Source: an uncultured Erysipelotrichaceae bacterium
GTDB lineage: Bacteria; Bacillota_I; Bacilli_A; Erysipelotrichales; Erysipelotrichaceae
DNA: 39,908 nt
Direction of reading: 5' to 3'
Assembly: GCA_902766435.1 (NCBI GenBank)
Contig: CACXDM010000019.1
Location: forward strand, 1-39,908
How positions within the stretch are numbered: the first letter of the stretch is position 1; each line of letters begins with the position of its first letter. The notes beneath the pieces were generated by a model, which had not been told where the DNA came from, searched no databases, and worked only from the letters and a program-made list of their open reading frames with translations. Shown in pieces: positions 7,680 to 15,874 of this stretch. Made by a program: the position numbers and the translations under genes.

Positions 7680-8969
7680 TTATCTCGGCTTGGAAAGATC
7701 CGTCAGGACCGCCCTTCTGTATGTGAAGATATTTACCACCATACACAGAAGAATGGGAATCAGAAGTTCGGCAATCAGAAGCACCATCATCTGCGGGCTG
7801 AGCCCTCCGTCCTTCATGATCGCTGTCATCATGACACCGATATAGATCAGCGTAATTCCCGCCACCATGCCGTAGAGCTTAATCACTTCGGTGTTGATGA
7901 CCTTCTTCAGATCCTTCTCCTCAAAACCGATCTGATAGAGTACCTCGAAGTACTTTCTTCTGCCGGTCTGTTCCGTTGAGGACTTGAACATGATCATCAT
8001 CGCCAGCAGGAAGTTCATCAGCACATACGAGAAGGAAAAGAGCATGGAGTCAAAGATCTGATCCTGTCTTTCGGCAATGATGGAAATCTGTACTACCGCG
8101 CATCCGATAAACAGAATGATGCTGCCTTTATTGATCATCAGATCCTTCCGCAGAAACCCGTTTCCGGCAAGGATTAACGGCTTGTTTACATTCGTCTTAT
8201 CCATGGACTTTGTAATCCGGGGAATGATGATGTAGTTCATGATACCCCAGACACCGATCAGTCCCATCAGCGAAACCGTCATCTTGGATACATTGGGATT
8301 GAACATCGCAAACAGCGGAATCAGAAACAGCGCAAGATAAAAGATCTGTTTGAAGACAGGCGGGATCGAACTGAGAAGTCCGCCGAATGTACCGCCTTCC
8401 TTTGTACTGTAGCTTCCGTCATTGGTCATCATTGAGAATGCCGCATTCGTATAGGTGAAGCTGAGATTTACCGCCATGGACCAGATCACGATCATTCCGA
8501 GCAGAATATAGACCAGAGTATTTGCCTCGGAATGGACACCGATCACAAGCGATGACGATGTAAAAGACGCAATCATGCTGTTCAGAACCGGCATCAGGAT
8601 ATATCCCGTCAGGATTCCCAGCGGAATCGAACAGATCATGATGATCAGAATCTGAACAAACAGATATGCAGTAACCTTGGTGAATGTCGCGCCGCAGATC
8701 ATTCTGACGGCGATATCCTTACCCTTTGAACGGACATAGAAGTTATTTGCGAAACTGATACACATCAGGCAGATCACCACAACGACAACAACGATGAATG
8801 TTGCGACAAGGTCTTCACCGGAAGTAATCAGCTTCATTCCCTTCGGATCACTCATCATGATATTGAAGAAGAGAAAGATAAACATCGATGTCAGGAAATA
8901 CGTAATCCAGTAAAAGAATGTCCTGGACTTATCGCTTCTCAGCGACCGTACTGCATCACGGAATGTCAT
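7680..8969 (-). CDS. ABC transporter permease, FtsX-like, compact BceB-like layout
   Basis: The 429-residue integral membrane protein has about ten hydrophobic segments, near residues 15-36, 57-76, 100-126, 150-170, 205-222, 228-246, 278-297, 308-330, 363-385 and 390-412. The first four with the intervening cytoplasmic part (FYVRSKGKDIAVRMICGAT) have the FtsX pattern also seen in BceB-type peptide-antibiotic permeases. BceB proteins carry a large extracellular domain between helices 7 and 8; here that loop is only about ten residues, which explains the short length. The ATG overlaps the ATPase stop as ATGA. No BceRS kinase/regulator pair is adjacent; a MerR gene lies upstream instead. The substrate is unknown. 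Confidence 0.85.
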   Translation of the reverse strand: MTFRDAVRSLRSDKSRTFFYWITYFLTSMFIFLFFNIMMSDPKGMKLITSGEDLVATFIVVVVVVICLMCISFANNFYVRSKGKDIAVRMICGATFTKVTAYLFVQILIIMICSIPLGILTGYILMPVLNSMIASFTSSSLVIGVHSEANTLVYILLGMIVIWSMAVNLSFTYTNAAFSMMTNDGSYSTKEGGTFGGLLSSIPPVFKQIFYLALFLIPLFAMFNPNVSKMTVSLMGLIGVWGIMNYIIIPRITKSMDKTNVNKPLILAGNGFLRKDLMINKGSIILFIGCAVVQISIIAERQDQIFDSMLFSFSYVLMNFLLAMMIMFKSSTEQTGRRKYFEVLYQIGFEEKDLKKVINTEVIKLYGMVAGITLIYIGVMMTAIMKDGGLSPQMMVLLIAELLIPILLCMVVNIFTYRRAVLTDLSKPR

Positions 8970-9736
8970 TTCTGCAATACCTCTCTGGATTCCTCCGCAT
9001 TAAGATCAACGATTTTCTGGAAATACTCTTCCTGCGTCATATCTCCCTTTTCCAGTTCCCGTTCGATATATCCGTCTTTGATAAAGACTAGACGTTTTGT
9101 ATAGGAGGTAATCAGCGGATCATGGGTAACCATGATAATCGTTACACCTCTTTCATCATTCAGCTGCTGAAGAATATGCATCAGTTCCGTGGAATTGGCA
9201 CTGTCCAGATTACCGGTCGGCTCATCGGCCACAATGATCTCAGGGTCATTAATCAGCGCGCGGCAGATCGCGGCACGCTGTCTCTGACCGCCGGAACACT
9301 CATTGGGAAATTTGTCCAAAAGAGACATGATCTTCATTTTCTCTGCCAGCGCTTTTACCCGCGGCTCAATATCCTTTTTCGGCACATCCGCAAGACTCAG
9401 AGGAAGCGCGATATTCTCAAACAGCGTATGGGTATTCAGAAGATTGAAATCCTGAAAGATGAAACCGAGATTCTTGAAACGGAAGCGGCCGATCTCATTG
9501 GAACTCATCGTACGGATCTCTTTGCCCTTGATCTTCACATGGCCTTCCGTGTATTGGTCAATCGTTGAAATATTATTGATAAATGTCGATTTTCCTGCTC
9601 CGCTCGGTCCCATGATACCGATGAATTCACCCTTTCTGACCTGAATATTGATATCATGGAGCGCTTCAAAAGCATTCGGCGTACGGTAATTATAGATTTT
9701 CTTCATGTGTTCAGCTTCAAGAATTACTTCATCCAT
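8966..9736 (-). CDS. ABC transporter ATP-binding protein (MacB/BceA-like)
   Basis: This is a complete ABC ATPase of 256 residues: Walker A GPSGAGKST (43-51), Q-loop Gln 95 in FIFQDF, signature CSGGQRQ (147-153), Walker B IIVADEP from about 167 with the GNLD loop, and switch His 205 in VTHD. The sequence type is that of MacB/LolD/BceA transporters, which pair with FtsX-type permeases. The start is set by AGGAGG eight bases before the ATG at 9736; longer starts have no ribosome site. It is the first gene of a two-gene operon with its own promoter, 85 bases after the MerR gene. Confidence 0.93.
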   Translation of the reverse strand: MDEVILEAEHMKKIYNYRTPNAFEALHDINIQVRKGEFIGIMGPSGAGKSTFINNISTIDQYTEGHVKIKGKEIRTMSSNEIGRFRFKNLGFIFQDFNLLNTHTLFENIALPLSLADVPKKDIEPRVKALAEKMKIMSLLDKFPNECSGGQRQRAAICRALINDPEIIVADEPTGNLDSANSTELMHILQQLNDERGVTIIMVTHDPLITSYTKRLVFIKDGYIERELEKGDMTQEEYFQKIVDLNAEESREVLQK

Positions 9737-9760
9737 TTTCGTTTCCTCCTTAAATCCGAA

Positions 9761-9805
9761 TGGTTGTTCTGAATTCATTATACAGAATCAGAGATTGTAT
9801 GACAT
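9761..9805 (-). promoter_or_regulatory. Promoter of the ABC operon with a MerR-type half site
   Basis: On the minus strand there is ATGTCA (9800-9805), a 17-base spacer and a perfect TATAAT (9777-9782). Just downstream, plus-strand TGGTTGTTC (9761-9769) is identical to the first nine bases of the dyad in the MerR-regulated promoter at 10647-10661. The half site may be a second contact for the same regulator; that is inference. Confidence 0.6.
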
Positions 9806-9821
9806 TAAGTTATTGTTGTCG

Positions 9822-10622
9822 TTATCTGCCGTCTTCCTTCACGGGAAGATACGCTTCAAAGTATCTGTGGGGTTTTCCGTTTTCCTCCGTCTTGACCACC
9901 TGCCGCATGAAGAACATCCCGGCCGGTTCAAGACCGTGTTCAGAAGCGTAGGCAGTCAGCGGTTCGGCTACCGAAATACTGAAGTTCCAGGCATCTCCCG
10001 TATCAATGACGGAGGCAACGGCATGGCTGCCCGGAAGATGTCTTGCCTTAACGGGATTGTATTTGAACAGATCTCTCATCCATGTTCTGACCCCGAATCC
10101 CCATTCGTATTCATCATTCCGGATATCCGGGAATACCGCCATCATGAAACTGTACTGAAGACGGTTCATGATATATCTGTTTGACTCTATGCTTTCCTGA
10201 TCGAGCTGAAGTTCATTTCCCTTCTTTTCCGGAATGAAAACAATACTTTCAACAAATGACTCATGTACCTTTCCGAGCTCTTTCGGAATACTTCTGAGAA
10301 TCCGGAGATAATCTTCCGTATGTTCCTTCAGCCAGAAATATTCCTCAGCCTTTCTCTCGAATTCCGCCCGTTTTCTCTCCATCCGAAGCACATACTGTTC
10401 CAGACTGTCAGTGTCCATCATCGCCTTGATTTCACTGATGGAAAACTCATTGGCCTGATATCTTCTGCATTCCGCGATCCGGTACATCTGATAATCATCA
10501 TAATAACGATAGCGGTTAACAGGATCGATCTCAGGTGAGATGATTCCTTCTTTTTCATAAAACCGCAGTGTTTCTCTGGTGATATTCAGGATGCGGCAGA
10601 TATCCCTTTGTGTATATTTCAT
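9822..10622 (-). CDS. MerR family regulator with large C-terminal effector region
   Basis: The protein has 266 residues from the ATG at 10622, which GGAG precedes by a few bases. The N-terminal winged helix-turn-helix is clear (YTQRDICRILNITRETLRFYE, then the NRYRYY wing), followed by EFSISEIKAMM and a coiled coil at about 75-110. Residues 120-266 look like a GyrI-like/multidrug-binding domain with many aromatic residues. MerR regulators with such domains usually sense small hydrophobic ligands. It faces an orphan PTS IIB gene across a promoter with MerR geometry and lies just upstream of an ABC operon, so both are likely targets. No metal-binding cysteine motif is apparent. Confidence 0.88.
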   Translation of the reverse strand: MKYTQRDICRILNITRETLRFYEKEGIISPEIDPVNRYRYYDDYQMYRIAECRRYQANEFSISEIKAMMDTDSLEQYVLRMERKRAEFERKAEEYFWLKEHTEDYLRILRSIPKELGKVHESFVESIVFIPEKKGNELQLDQESIESNRYIMNRLQYSFMMAVFPDIRNDEYEWGFGVRTWMRDLFKYNPVKARHLPGSHAVASVIDTGDAWNFSISVAEPLTAYASEHGLEPAGMFFMRQVVKTEENGKPHRYFEAYLPVKEDGR

Positions 10623-10640
10623 GAAAACTCCGTTTTTTTC

Positions 10641-10671
10641 TTGACCTGGTTGTTCCAACCACCTTTAGAAT
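10641..10671 (+). promoter_or_regulatory. MerR-type promoter and operator of the orphan IIB gene
   Basis: TTGACC (10641-10646) and TAGAAT (10666-10671) are separated by 19 bases, the over-long spacing that MerR activators correct by twisting DNA. The spacer contains the perfect dyad TGGTTG-TTC-CAACCA (10647-10661). The MerR gene starts 18 bases away on the other strand. Confidence 0.82.
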
Positions 10672-10694
10672 ACAGTCATCGGAGGAAAAAAAGA

Positions 10695-11111
10695 ATGCTG
10701 AAAATCATGATCACCTGCGGCGGCGGCTTCTCATCCAGCGCGCTTGTAACACACCTCAACAAAGAAACACAGGAAAAAGGACTCAGTGACAAAGCAGAAT
10801 TTGTCTTTAAGCCCTTTGACTTCGGCGGGATCGGAGATCTCGTGGGAAGTGTTGATATTGTCATGTTATGTCCTCATCTTGCCTATCAGTCAAAACAGCT
10901 GGCGGCACAGTATCCCGACAAACCGTTCTATGTCATCCCCACCCGTCTTTACGGACTGATGGCAGCCGAAGAATTCATCGAAGACGCGGAAGACGCAATC
11001 GAAGGCTGGAAGGAAACCGGAATGAACCCCTTCCACTTTGAAGGAGAAGAAACCGCAATCCGTGTCATGCGTACCGTTTCCCACAGGAAATGGCTCAAAT
11101 CACAGGGTTAA
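10695..11111 (+). CDS. Orphan PTS IIB subunit, lactose/cellobiose type
   Basis: The protein has 138 residues from the ATG at 10695, which follows CGGAGGAAAA. The P-loop MITCGGGFSSSALV carries Cys 8, the expected phosphorylation site of the lactose/cellobiose IIB fold. DIVMLCPHLAYQ and the IPTRLYGLMAAEEF segment match the rest of the domain. Typical family members have about 100-105 residues; this one has an extra tail of about 30 residues. No IIA or IIC gene is adjacent, and the gene is transcribed alone from a MerR-type promoter. It may serve a PTS encoded elsewhere or act as a phosphorylation-dependent signal protein; the sequence does not decide. Confidence 0.85.
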   Translation: MLKIMITCGGGFSSSALVTHLNKETQEKGLSDKAEFVFKPFDFGGIGDLVGSVDIVMLCPHLAYQSKQLAAQYPDKPFYVIPTRLYGLMAAEEFIEDAEDAIEGWKETGMNPFHFEGEETAIRVMRTVSHRKWLKSQG

Positions 11112-11118
11112 CTGAATA

Positions 11119-11144
11119 TGGTCTGCTGCGGCAGATCTTTTTTT
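11119..11144 (+). terminator. Terminator after orphan IIB
   Basis: TCTGC (11122-11126) and GCAGA (11131-11135) form a short stem with a four-base loop, followed by TCTTTTTTT. Confidence 0.75.
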
Positions 11145-11154
11145 ATACCCGAAC

Positions 11155-11183
11155 CGAAAAACAGCCCTCCGAAGAGAGCTGTC
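11155..11183 (-). terminator. Terminator of the flavin oxidoreductase gene
   Basis: On the minus strand an ACAGC..CTC / GAG..GCTGT stem with a tetraloop is followed by TTTTT. It lies back to back with the IIB terminator. Confidence 0.75.
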
Positions 11184-11198
11184 AGTGATGAAAAGATA

Positions 11199-13145
11199 TC
11201 AGTTAATTTCAAATACGAATGCTTTGTCGTGAGCGCTGTGCAGAGCATCATAGATCTGCCCTGCTTTTGCGGCATCACCGACCAGAATCAGATTATCGCC
11301 GTAAGCTTCCTTCAGCGCCTCATAACCTTCTCTTTCCGGTCTGACGCCTGCTGCCAGAATCACCGTATCCGCAGCGATCTCTGCTTCTTCGCCGGAAGCA
11401 GTATCCTTGACCGTAATACATCCGTCCGCAATCTTCGTTACCATCTTTCCTTTGGCAACCGTACCGCCGGTCTTCATGATCTCCTGCACAAGATGCATCG
11501 TTACACTCGGATACAGATTTCCTCCGACCTTATTCAGCATCTCCACAACCGTGACCTTATGGTCCTTTGCCAGATATTCAGCTGTTTCAAGACCGGTGAC
11601 ACCACCGCCCAGTACGACGATGTTTTCACCTTTGACTTCAGCTTTGCCGGCAAGAACATCCTCTGCCGTCACAGCCTTTTCAATTCCTTCAACCGGCGGA
11701 ACGGAAGGCTTTCCGCCTGCAGCGAAGAATACCGCTTCCGCACCGTCTGCCTTAACTGTACCGGCATCAGCTTTTGTATTCAGCTTTACTTCAACACCGT
11801 ATTTTTCAAGTTCTGCCTTCTGCGTTTCAATAAACTCGGAAAGCATTCCTTTAAACGGCGGCACCGCTGCGAGATTTACCGTACCGCCAAGCTTGTCATC
11901 AGCTTCGTACAGTGTGACTTTATAGCCCTTCTTTGCCAATGTAACAGCTGCCTGCATGCCAGCCGGACCGCCGCCGATCACAGCTGTCTTTCTTCCGTTA
12001 CCGTCACATGTCAGTTTCTGATCGCCCCATTCGAATTCACGGCCGAGAACGGGATTCAGCGTACAGCCAAGAGGCAGTCCGTCATTCAGTATACGGAAGC
12101 ACTCCATGCATCCGAGACACTTTCTGATCAGTGTGTCTTCGCCTTTCTTTGCCTTGAGACCCCATTCCGGATCAGCAAGGAAGCCTCTTGCGATACCGAC
12201 GAAATCACAGTTGCCCTCTTCCAGCATCTCTTCGGCAAATGAGGGATGTTTGATGTTGTCCACCGCGATTACCGGAATATTGACGGCTTTGCGGATATTT
12301 CCGCCGAGCTGTCTCTTCCAGCCTTCAGCGTAGAATGAAGGCTCAATAATCGTCGAACCGGAATCATACATGCCGCAGCTGACATTCAGACACTGAATTC
12401 CGAGAGCTTCAAGATATTTCGCAATCTCAATGCCTTCTTCCTCGTCAATTCCTCCCGGCAGATAGTCACTGCCGTTCATCCTGACGGAGATCGGGAATTT
12501 CGGTCCGCAGTATGCCTGAATCCCCTTGACGATTTCTGTGACGAAACGCATTCTTCCTTCGAAGCTTCCGCCGTATTTGTCAGTACGCTTATTGGTATAC
12601 GGAGAAAGGAACTGGGAAACCAGATACCCGTGAGCAGCGTGGATTTCAACACCGTCCACACCTGCTTTCTGTGCAATCACGGCGCCTGTCACAAATTTCT
12701 TTACCATTCCCTCTACTTCTTCCGTTGTCAGGGCTCTTGGCTGTTCACCGATTACTCTGCAGGTAACATCGGATGCCGAGACAGGCTGTTTTCCGCCGAT
12801 CAGTCTGGAAGGCGTCTGGTTGCCGGGATGGTGCAGCTGGATAAACAGTTTCGTGTCATACGCATGAACTGCTTCAGCAAGACGGCTCAGCTGAGGAACA
12901 ACATGTGTGTTTGTCACACTGAGCTGATTCGGAGTACCGACACCTGTTTCGTCATCGATTCTGGTAATTTCGGTAATGATGAGTCCCGCTCCGCCGCGGG
13001 CACGCTCGGCATAGTAACGGATCATTCTCTGGCCGGCTTCGCCGCTTACTTCTGCGAGAGAACAACCCATTGCCGTCATGACGATCCTGTTTTTCAGCTC
13101 AAGACCGCCGATCTTTCCGGGCGCAAATAATTTTGTGTAAGTCAT
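11199..13145 (-). CDS. NAD(P)H-dependent FAD/FMN oxidoreductase, Old Yellow Enzyme / 2,4-dienoyl-CoA reductase family
   Basis: The 648-residue protein has the family's three parts. Residues 1-335 are an OYE-type TIM barrel with HAAHGYL (169-175) and the SPYTNKRTDKYGGS stretch. An iron-sulfur binding set follows at Cys 343, 346, 349 and 361. From about 385 come the FAD/NAD(P) dinucleotide folds, with IGGGPAGMQAA near 390-400 and LGGGVTGLETAEYL near 515-528. Relatives reduce activated double bonds of enoyl-CoA compounds, bile-acid intermediates (BaiCD/BaiH) or plant enones, so the substrate cannot be read from sequence. The start has CAGGAGGACAAA before it. The gene is single, with its own terminator, downstream of a PTS operon and a small membrane protein gene. 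Confidence 0.92.
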   Translation of the reverse strand: MTYTKLFAPGKIGGLELKNRIVMTAMGCSLAEVSGEAGQRMIRYYAERARGGAGLIITEITRIDDETGVGTPNQLSVTNTHVVPQLSRLAEAVHAYDTKLFIQLHHPGNQTPSRLIGGKQPVSASDVTCRVIGEQPRALTTEEVEGMVKKFVTGAVIAQKAGVDGVEIHAAHGYLVSQFLSPYTNKRTDKYGGSFEGRMRFVTEIVKGIQAYCGPKFPISVRMNGSDYLPGGIDEEEGIEIAKYLEALGIQCLNVSCGMYDSGSTIIEPSFYAEGWKRQLGGNIRKAVNIPVIAVDNIKHPSFAEEMLEEGNCDFVGIARGFLADPEWGLKAKKGEDTLIRKCLGCMECFRILNDGLPLGCTLNPVLGREFEWGDQKLTCDGNGRKTAVIGGGPAGMQAAVTLAKKGYKVTLYEADDKLGGTVNLAAVPPFKGMLSEFIETQKAELEKYGVEVKLNTKADAGTVKADGAEAVFFAAGGKPSVPPVEGIEKAVTAEDVLAGKAEVKGENIVVLGGGVTGLETAEYLAKDHKVTVVEMLNKVGGNLYPSVTMHLVQEIMKTGGTVAKGKMVTKIADGCITVKDTASGEEAEIAADTVILAAGVRPEREGYEALKEAYGDNLILVGDAAKAGQIYDALHSAHDKAFVFEIN

Positions 13146-13187
13146 TTTGTCCTCCTGATTATATGTAAAAAGACTCTTCCTGCCTTC

Positions 13188-13193
13188 ATTATA
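13188..13193 (-). promoter_or_regulatory. Possible -10 of the flavin oxidoreductase gene
   Basis: A perfect TATAAT on the minus strand lies 43 bases before the ATG with only a weak -35 candidate. A second TATAAT at 13158-13163 is too close to the start codon to be useful. Confidence 0.35.
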
Positions 13194-13252
13194 GAGAAAA
13201 ATGAATGCTGCTTATATATTGATGCTCAAAAAAACCGCATTTCTGAAGGCTT

Positions 13253-13534
13253 TCATTCCTCCTCTGCGGCTTTGAGTATCTTTTCAACATTGCGTGTGCC
13301 GTTTTTGATTCCCAGATTGATTACGGCAGCCCCGGTAAATCCGAGTATCATCAGAATGATCCCGCCGGTCTTCAGAAACAGATTTCCCGAACTCCCGAAA
13401 AACCCGGCATAGGAAACGGCGGAACCGGATGCAAAAAGACAGAGAGCCGAAGTCCGCCATACAGCGAGTCTTTTCAATGCGGCAGACTGCATTTCCGCTT
13501 CTTTAAGAAGAGCATTTCTTTTATTCACGTCCAT
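13253..13534 (-). CDS. Small membrane protein, unknown
   Basis: The 93-residue protein has a charged N-terminal helix (about 1-24), two hydrophobic segments (about 26-46 and 53-73) and a charged C-terminal tail. GGAGGTAATT directly before the ATG supports translation. I do not recognise a family. It follows the PTS operon on the same strand after a hairpin without a good T run, so it may be expressed by read-through. Confidence 0.6.
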   Translation of the reverse strand: MDVNKRNALLKEAEMQSAALKRLAVWRTSALCLFASGSAVSYAGFFGSSGNLFLKTGGIILMILGFTGAAVINLGIKNGTRNVEKILKAAEEE

Positions 13535-13557
13535 AATTACCTCCGTGAATGCAAAGA

Positions 13558-13581
13558 CTGCAGTAGTATGGATTACTGCAG
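13558..13581 (-). terminator. Hairpin after the PTS operon, possible weak terminator
   Basis: CTGCAGTA (13558-13565) and TACTGCAG (13574-13581) form a perfect 8-base stem with an 8-base loop downstream of the IID gene. Only TCTTT follows on the minus strand, so it may be an mRNA-stabilising or attenuating hairpin and not a full stop. Confidence 0.5.
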
Positions 13582-13649
13582 CCTCTGCATCAGAGAAACG
13601 AAATAGATTTAGAAAGGAGAGTATTGATCAGTTTCCGTTTCGATTTTCA

Positions 13650-14492
13650 TTAATATGTAAGGTTCGGGTTAAAGAAGCCGACAAGTACACCGATAAAGGC
13701 AATAACAACAAGCAGCAGCATAACCTTCAGCGGAGACATCTTCTTCTTAGCCATCAGCCACCAGCACAGAATGACGAAGCATGCGGTCAGCAGACCGGGG
13801 AATACACTGTCCAGTTTTTCCTGAAGAACCATGTATGCTTCACCGGATTCATTTACGAGCTGAAAGCTTGTCTTTACGCTTACCCATGTAGCGGATACGG
13901 CACCGATGACAATTCCGCCGAGTGTTGTGACAGATTCACGGATCGCTTCACCGATATCACCGATCAGGAATTCAACGGCTTTTGTACCGAGCTCATAGCC
14001 CTTGAAGTACAGCAGTCTCATTCCGAAATATGCGAACAGGTTCCAGGCAATGATATAGAAGATCGCACCGATCGGGGATCCTCCTGCCGACATACCCATG
14101 GCAATACCGAGAAGGATAGGAATAACGGTACCGACAACAAGAGAATCACCGATACCTGCGATCGGTCCCATCAGACCGGCACGCAGACCGTTGATTGTTT
14201 CATCATCAACATCTTCCTGACCGTTGGCTCTGGCTTCTTCAAGACCGGCTGTGATACCGATGACAACTGCACCGAGCTGAGGCTCCGTATTGAAGAAAGC
14301 GGTATAAGTATTCATTGCGGAGGCTTTCTTGTCTTCGTCTCCTTCATAGAGTTCTTCAACGAGCGGCAGCATGGAGCAGAGGTAGCCGAATGTCTGCATG
14401 TGTTCCTGTGAGAAACAGGTCAGATTTCCGTAATACCAGTTATGGAAGCTTTTCGTCAAAGCCTTTTTGGAAAGTTTCTTAGCTTCTGTCAT
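13650..14492 (-). CDS. PTS mannose/fructose/sorbose family IID subunit
   Basis: The protein has 280 residues from the ATG at 14492, one base after the IIC stop and preceded by GAGGAGGAG. It shows the IID pattern: an N-terminal amphipathic region (SFHNWYYGNLTCFSQEHMQTFGY), the conserved GLMGPIAGIGDSL in the middle and hydrophobic C-terminal segments. IID joins IIC to form the membrane channel of mannose-class PTS permeases. It is the last of four PTS genes in the order IIA, IIB, IIC, IID. Confidence 0.95.
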   Translation of the reverse strand: MTEAKKLSKKALTKSFHNWYYGNLTCFSQEHMQTFGYLCSMLPLVEELYEGDEDKKASAMNTYTAFFNTEPQLGAVVIGITAGLEEARANGQEDVDDETINGLRAGLMGPIAGIGDSLVVGTVIPILLGIAMGMSAGGSPIGAIFYIIAWNLFAYFGMRLLYFKGYELGTKAVEFLIGDIGEAIRESVTTLGGIVIGAVSATWVSVKTSFQLVNESGEAYMVLQEKLDSVFPGLLTACFVILCWWLMAKKKMSPLKVMLLLVVIAFIGVLVGFFNPNLTY

Positions 14493-14493
14493 G

Positions 14494-15339
14494 TCAGATC
14501 TCCTCCTCGTCATCGTCGAAGTCTGCCCCGCCTGCGGCAGCCGGTTTTCTCAGTTCAAGCATTTTCAGCTTGTAGATCAGAATTGCAAACATACCTGCCA
14601 CAACGGTAGCGGATACGAGATTGATTCCCAGAGAAGCAGCGAGTGTGAAACCGAACAGATAAGGGATAAAGTCCGTCACTTTCCTGACGATCTGCTTCAG
14701 AAGGATCGCAATACCTACACAGGGAAGCAGTGATCCGACGGTGAACAGTGTCTTCATTGCGATACCGTCCATCGGCAGAGCTACCTTGATTGCGTCAACA
14801 ACACTTGCCCCGAGTTTGCACATAATGACTGTGGGAATCAGTGAGAAGCAGATGTGAGAGATCCAGGGCAGAACCATATCAACGAGATACAGCTTCCTGT
14901 AGTCTCTCTTTTCAACTGCTGTCCAGCCGATGTGCTGCCAGAGCAGGTTCATCGTTGCTGTTCCGTAGAACAGAACTGTTCCGATTGTACCGACCATGGT
15001 GCCGAAGGATGTGGCCAATGCTGCTCCGTCAGCGGAACTTGCTTCAAGACCATAGCTCTTCAGGGCAACCATTGCCAGAGGGATACCGATATAGGATACG
15101 GCACGGACATCTGCCGAAACAGTTCCGCCCGGAGTAACCAGTGCAATATAGACAACCTGCATTGCCGTACCGACCATGATACCGGTGGCGACATCACCGA
15201 GGATAATACCGCAGATCAGTCCGCCGACAAGCGGTCTGCCCAGCGTGTAGTTTCCGATGGAAGTGCCGCCCATACCGGGCATACTGGAAAGAGATGCGAA
15301 TATGCCAAGCAGAATTGCCTGAAACCAACTAATAACCAT
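14494..15339 (-). CDS. PTS mannose/fructose/sorbose family IIC subunit
   Basis: The 281-residue polytopic protein has the mannose-class IIC signatures near the N-terminus (GRPLVGGLICGIILGDVATG at about 34-53, then MQVVYIALVTPGG). The C-terminal tail is acidic (DFDDDEEEI). The ribosome site AAGGAGAT is good. It is the sugar-translocating channel together with IID. The substrate (mannose, fructose, sorbose, hexosamine or an Amadori compound) cannot be assigned. Confidence 0.95.
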   Translation of the reverse strand: MVISWFQAILLGIFASLSSMPGMGGTSIGNYTLGRPLVGGLICGIILGDVATGIMVGTAMQVVYIALVTPGGTVSADVRAVSYIGIPLAMVALKSYGLEASSADGAALATSFGTMVGTIGTVLFYGTATMNLLWQHIGWTAVEKRDYRKLYLVDMVLPWISHICFSLIPTVIMCKLGASVVDAIKVALPMDGIAMKTLFTVGSLLPCVGIAILLKQIVRKVTDFIPYLFGFTLAASLGINLVSATVVAGMFAILIYKLKMLELRKPAAAGGADFDDDEEEI

Positions 15340-15362
15340 TTTCTATCTCCTTATTATTCAAA

Positions 15363-15863
15363 TCAGTCTGTGAATCCGAAACGGCCGCGGAACTTTCTCC
15401 AGTTGCCGATTGCCTCTTCTTTCAGAAGAGCGAATTCAACTTCGTAACCGGCTTTCATGATTCTTTCGAGTGCTTCCGCTTCTTCCTGTGTGATTGACTG
15501 GTTGTTTCCCAACTTTACCGCACCCGGACGGTCATTGCACGGACCGATAATGACTGTCTTGACATCACTCGGAACAAAGCCCTGGTCTACCAGAAGCGTT
15601 GCCATGTCAATGGGATTCTTCGTGATCAGAAAGTATCTGTCCTTACTGGCAAGAACCTTCGGACTCTTTTCCTTGAATTCATCAATAGACCATACAAACG
15701 TTTTCTTTCCGCTTGCGCTCTTGTAAGCGGACTTGAGAACCGGATTCTTCGCTGCCGCATTATTGACAGCGATCAGTCCGTCACACGGATACTCAAGAGA
15801 CCATCTTGTACATGTCTGTCCGTGAATCATACGGTCATCAACTCTAACAAATGATACTGACAT
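15363..15863 (-). CDS. PTS mannose/fructose/sorbose family IIB subunit
   Basis: The 166-residue protein has VRVDDRMIHGQ at the N-terminus, with His 14 as the phosphorylation site expected for mannose-class IIB. The rest matches the family, including the C-terminal half with KTVIIGPCNDRPGAVKLG. AAGGAG precedes the ATG. IIA and IIB are separate polypeptides here, unlike the fused IIAB of E. coli ManX. Confidence 0.95.
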   Translation of the reverse strand: MSVSFVRVDDRMIHGQTCTRWSLEYPCDGLIAVNNAAAKNPVLKSAYKSASGKKTFVWSIDEFKEKSPKVLASKDRYFLITKNPIDMATLLVDQGFVPSDVKTVIIGPCNDRPGAVKLGNNQSITQEEAEALERIMKAGYEVEFALLKEEAIGNWRKFRGRFGFTD

Positions 15864-15874
15864 CTTTTTTCTCC

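Noticed and set aside
13194-13252. Terminator after the 93-residue membrane protein gene
   Set aside because: A T-rich stretch follows GCGG on the minus strand, but I could not build a stem of useful length.
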